The position numbers and the translations under genes are program-made. The notes below the pieces were generated by a model. The model worked only from the letters and a program-made list of their open reading frames with translations, was not told the DNA's origin and made no database searches. From the NCBI GenBank assembly GCA_033239525.1, contig BSYO01000003.1, positions 24,073,716 through 24,137,715 on the forward strand: 64,000 bases of DNA, written 5' to 3'. The stretch's first letter is position 1. Every line of letters begins with the position of its first letter. This stretch comes from Nepenthes gracilis (lineage: Eukaryota; Streptophyta; Magnoliopsida; Caryophyllales; Nepenthaceae). Below are positions 62,001 through 64,000 of the stretch, piece by piece.

Positions 62001-63041
62001 TGATGGGTCCGGTAATCTGTGGGCCAGCCTAGAATCCAGTCTGCAGGAGAAAGAAGGGTCCAGGAAATAGCAGCCCAACGAGAGCTCCTTCAAGCCTAGA
62101 ATCCAAAAGCACGCAAAAGGCCCAAATAGTTCGACCCGAATCAGCCGAACAGCATATGGGTTATAAGAGTTAATTAGTGGTCCAGCTCAGCCCACTCCAT
62201 CTCAATAAATAAATCCAAACTGCGACTATTACCATGTGATCCCTCATGACTGTAGGAGTAAGAATCGCAGGTAGTAGCCACCAACTTGTCGCCCTGAGAA
62301 TTATGACGGTGCAGAGTGTTAGGGGTGGAAGTACAATGATAGCTCCCTCAGAAACACAGAGCCATAGTGCTTGCAAACCTCAACAGTAGGCACATGGTGT
62401 CGGCCACTCATGATCGCAGGGCCATGACCCTTAGGGCTGGCTAACTAACTCTCATTCTATAAATACATCCCTTCTTCCATACGGAAGGGGATCCCCTGAT
62501 CGGCAATCAATCTAGCAGTACACAATACGCAACCCAATCAGACTGTGGACCTTCCATCCAGCAATCGACCAATCAAGTGCATTCAAGCACTTGAACATTT
62601 GTATGCCTCTAGGGAGCTACCCTCTCAAACTCTCATTTTCAAAGCCACTTTTCCACGAGTGCAACTCTTATTCTCAAAACTACTCTCTCATGAGTGCAAT
62701 TCTCATTCTAAAAGTTACTCCCTTGTGAGTACAAACCTCTCTAAGTCGCTCACCCATTGAGCACATGTAATAGAGCCTAGACCTCCACCAAACACTCAAT
62801 CCCCTCATACTTGCATCTATGCATACTTTCTCATCATTCCATCTTTCTATTCGACTAAAAAAAATTACTGATTTGAGTGTCGAAGGATACACCAGGAAAC
62901 GAGTTTCGCCATCCTCTGACCACTTGTTTATTAGTTGTTGTATGCAGGATTTAGATTCGAAGTAATGAAAACCATACCTGCTATCAGTTAGACTCCCGAA
63001 TTAGACGGCTCCCTAATTCGTTCAATAATTAGGATCCATCA
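62001..63041 (+). repeat. Solo LTR of the TTGAG-box family (copy 10, best preserved)
   Basis: Begins TGATGGGTCC and ends GGATCCATCA, a 10-bp inverted end with one mismatch. Flanked by a perfect GGATG duplication (61996-62000 and 63042-63046). TATAAATA at 62458, box 'ttactgatttgagtgtcgaa' at 62865, end 176 bp after the box. Imperfect short tandem units ('gagtgcaattctcattct'-like) occur at 62650-62740. No internal coding region, consistent with LTR-LTR recombination. Confidence 0.88.
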
Positions 63042-63234
63042 GGATGGATGGGCATGGTGGAAGGGGAAGATGTAGGTGAGAGAAATATTTAGAGTTTAAT
63101 GGTGCTTTAGATCTGGGGATTTGTGCTTCTGTAGATTTAATTTTGTTATAGGGGGAGATGATTGGGGATGCCTTTGTGTGTAATTTCACAAAAAATATTA
63201 TTTACTAACCAATAATATCTAGGGTTAAAGGACT

Positions 63235-63420
63235 TACCCTATGTTTGGTTGTTGGAATAAGGTGGGAATCAGGTGGAAATAGAATTTCTATTCCCAGGGA
63301 ATAGATATTCTTCCGTTTAGTTACAAATTTAATTGGGAATAAATATTTTCGGGGAATATTTATTCCCACATTTATGGGATTATCTATTCCCACTTGAAAG
63401 GTAGGAATAGCTATTCCCAT
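63235..63420. mobile_element. Possible MITE with a 13-bp perfect hairpin
   Basis: 'gggaataaatatt' (63335-63347) and its exact complement (63355-63367) enclose a 7-base loop. 'ggaatag...ctattcc' pairs recur on both sides (63277-63308 and 63382-63418), and 'ctatgtttggttgttgg' at 63239 looks like a MITE end. Target duplication not found. Confidence 0.4.
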
Positions 63421-63455
63421 TATTATTATTGTTATTATTATTATTATTATTATTA
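63415..63455. repeat. (ATT)n microsatellite
   Basis: Near-perfect ATT run with one GTT interruption, directly before the Copia-like LTR end. Confidence 0.9.
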
Positions 63456-63469
63456 CATTTTTTATTAAT

Positions 63470-64000
63470 TGTTGCGTCCCGATTTTCGGGGGTCCGGAGC
63501 AACACAAGTTTCAAGGTTTGGAGTTGGAGAGAGAGAGAGATTGAGTCCGGATTTTTACGTGAAAAACCTCCCCTTAAATGAGGAGGAAAAAACCACGAGA
63601 CCCTGGGCCTTTTTAAATGCTTCACTATGTGTAAGAATCGTACAAGGTACAAACTTTTGGGGATTTCTTCCCTTTCTTTCACTCGCTGGCCTTTCTCTTT
63701 TGGGGTTCCCCTTTTTGGAGTTTTCCTGGCTTTTTTGGCTCTCTTTTTGTTGGAGAGGAGGGAGGAATTTTTTCCCAAAAAAGGTCCCCTTAAATGAGAG
63801 CTCTAGCTAGGTATTTATAGAGAAATCTAGTTGTTGGAAATGTCCACGTGGTTCTGCTGGAAATGTCCACGTGGGCTGGGTGCCTCTGAGGAGGTGACCA
63901 CCTATTCTCTGCTGACACGACCATGCTTTGTGTCGGGCGTCTTTGGCGTGTGCAAGAAGCTAGCTGCCAACGCCGCTAATTGGCCATACCTTGTCAGGAA
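63470..64000 (-). repeat. Copia-like LTR, minus strand, cut by the window end
   Basis: The low end TGTTGCGTCCCG is the complement of a ...CGGGACGCAACA LTR end. The complement carries TATAAATA (63812-63819), then 'tcgtggttttttcc', 'ttttcacgtaaaaatccg' and a GA microsatellite complement before the end. The same two blocks occur at 18.3 kb. The LTR start and any internal region lie beyond 64000. Confidence 0.55.

Noticed and set aside
1..64000. CRISPR arrays, bacterial operons or organelle DNA insertions
   Set aside because: No regularly spaced identical repeats, no bacterial gene order, and no recognisable plastid or mitochondrial genes; split genes and LTR elements mark nuclear plant DNA.

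Overview
The window is AT-rich nuclear DNA of a flowering plant, most likely a eudicot. The evidence is split genes with GT-AG introns of 91 bp to 3.8 kb, plant-specific families (an FLZ zinc-finger protein and a small chloroplast-type membrane protein), a plant ribosomal-protein promoter with a telo-box and TGGGCY (site II) motifs, and many decayed LTR retrotransposons. The species cannot be read from the sequence.

Layout. Positions 1-31.7 kb form an accessory, repeat-filled half with no intact gene. It holds a decayed Ty3/gypsy chromovirus-like element on the minus strand (3893-10630, 2.9-kb LTR, gag lost, pol broken), several LTR relics, and a 3.9-kb non-autonomous element (26970-30856) with matching 5-bp target duplications, an antisense Transposase_28-like ORF and a tandem array before its 3' LTR. 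A single LTR family recurs about ten times on both strands (11.4, 17.1, 22.6, 24.0, 25.9, 27.0/29.9, 36.4, 42.2, 43.5 and 62.0 kb). Its copies share a promoter TATA, a conserved 'TTGAGTGTCGGAG'-like box about 170-190 bp before the end, and TGATG...CATCA-like termini. A second, Copia-like LTR type lies at 18.2-18.9 and 63.5-64 kb.

From 31.7 to 61 kb the window is gene-bearing. It contains an FLZ-domain gene (+, 32594-33865), a PNRC-motif gene with one in-frame stop (-, 39846-40490), ribosomal protein eS24 (-, 45340-47489, five coding exons, intact), a DUF6737-like chloroplast membrane protein gene (+, 49278-55093, three exons, intact), and the WDR5A-type WD40 subunit of COMPASS-like H3K4 methyltransferases (-, 55931-59403, two exons, intact). 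The DUF6737-like and WDR5 genes converge with about 0.84 kb between them. eS24 and the DUF6737-like gene diverge across a GC-rich repeat relic. A possible 5' exon pair of an unidentified gene lies at 60822-61120, upstream of a solo LTR.

The genes are ordinary nuclear housekeeping and regulatory genes (translation, chromatin, SnRK1-linked signalling, possibly mRNA decapping, a plastid membrane protein). They form no operon or pathway. The most unusual material is the LTR family with its antisense-ORF element and satellite-like array. All exon boundaries and repeat ends were placed by eye.
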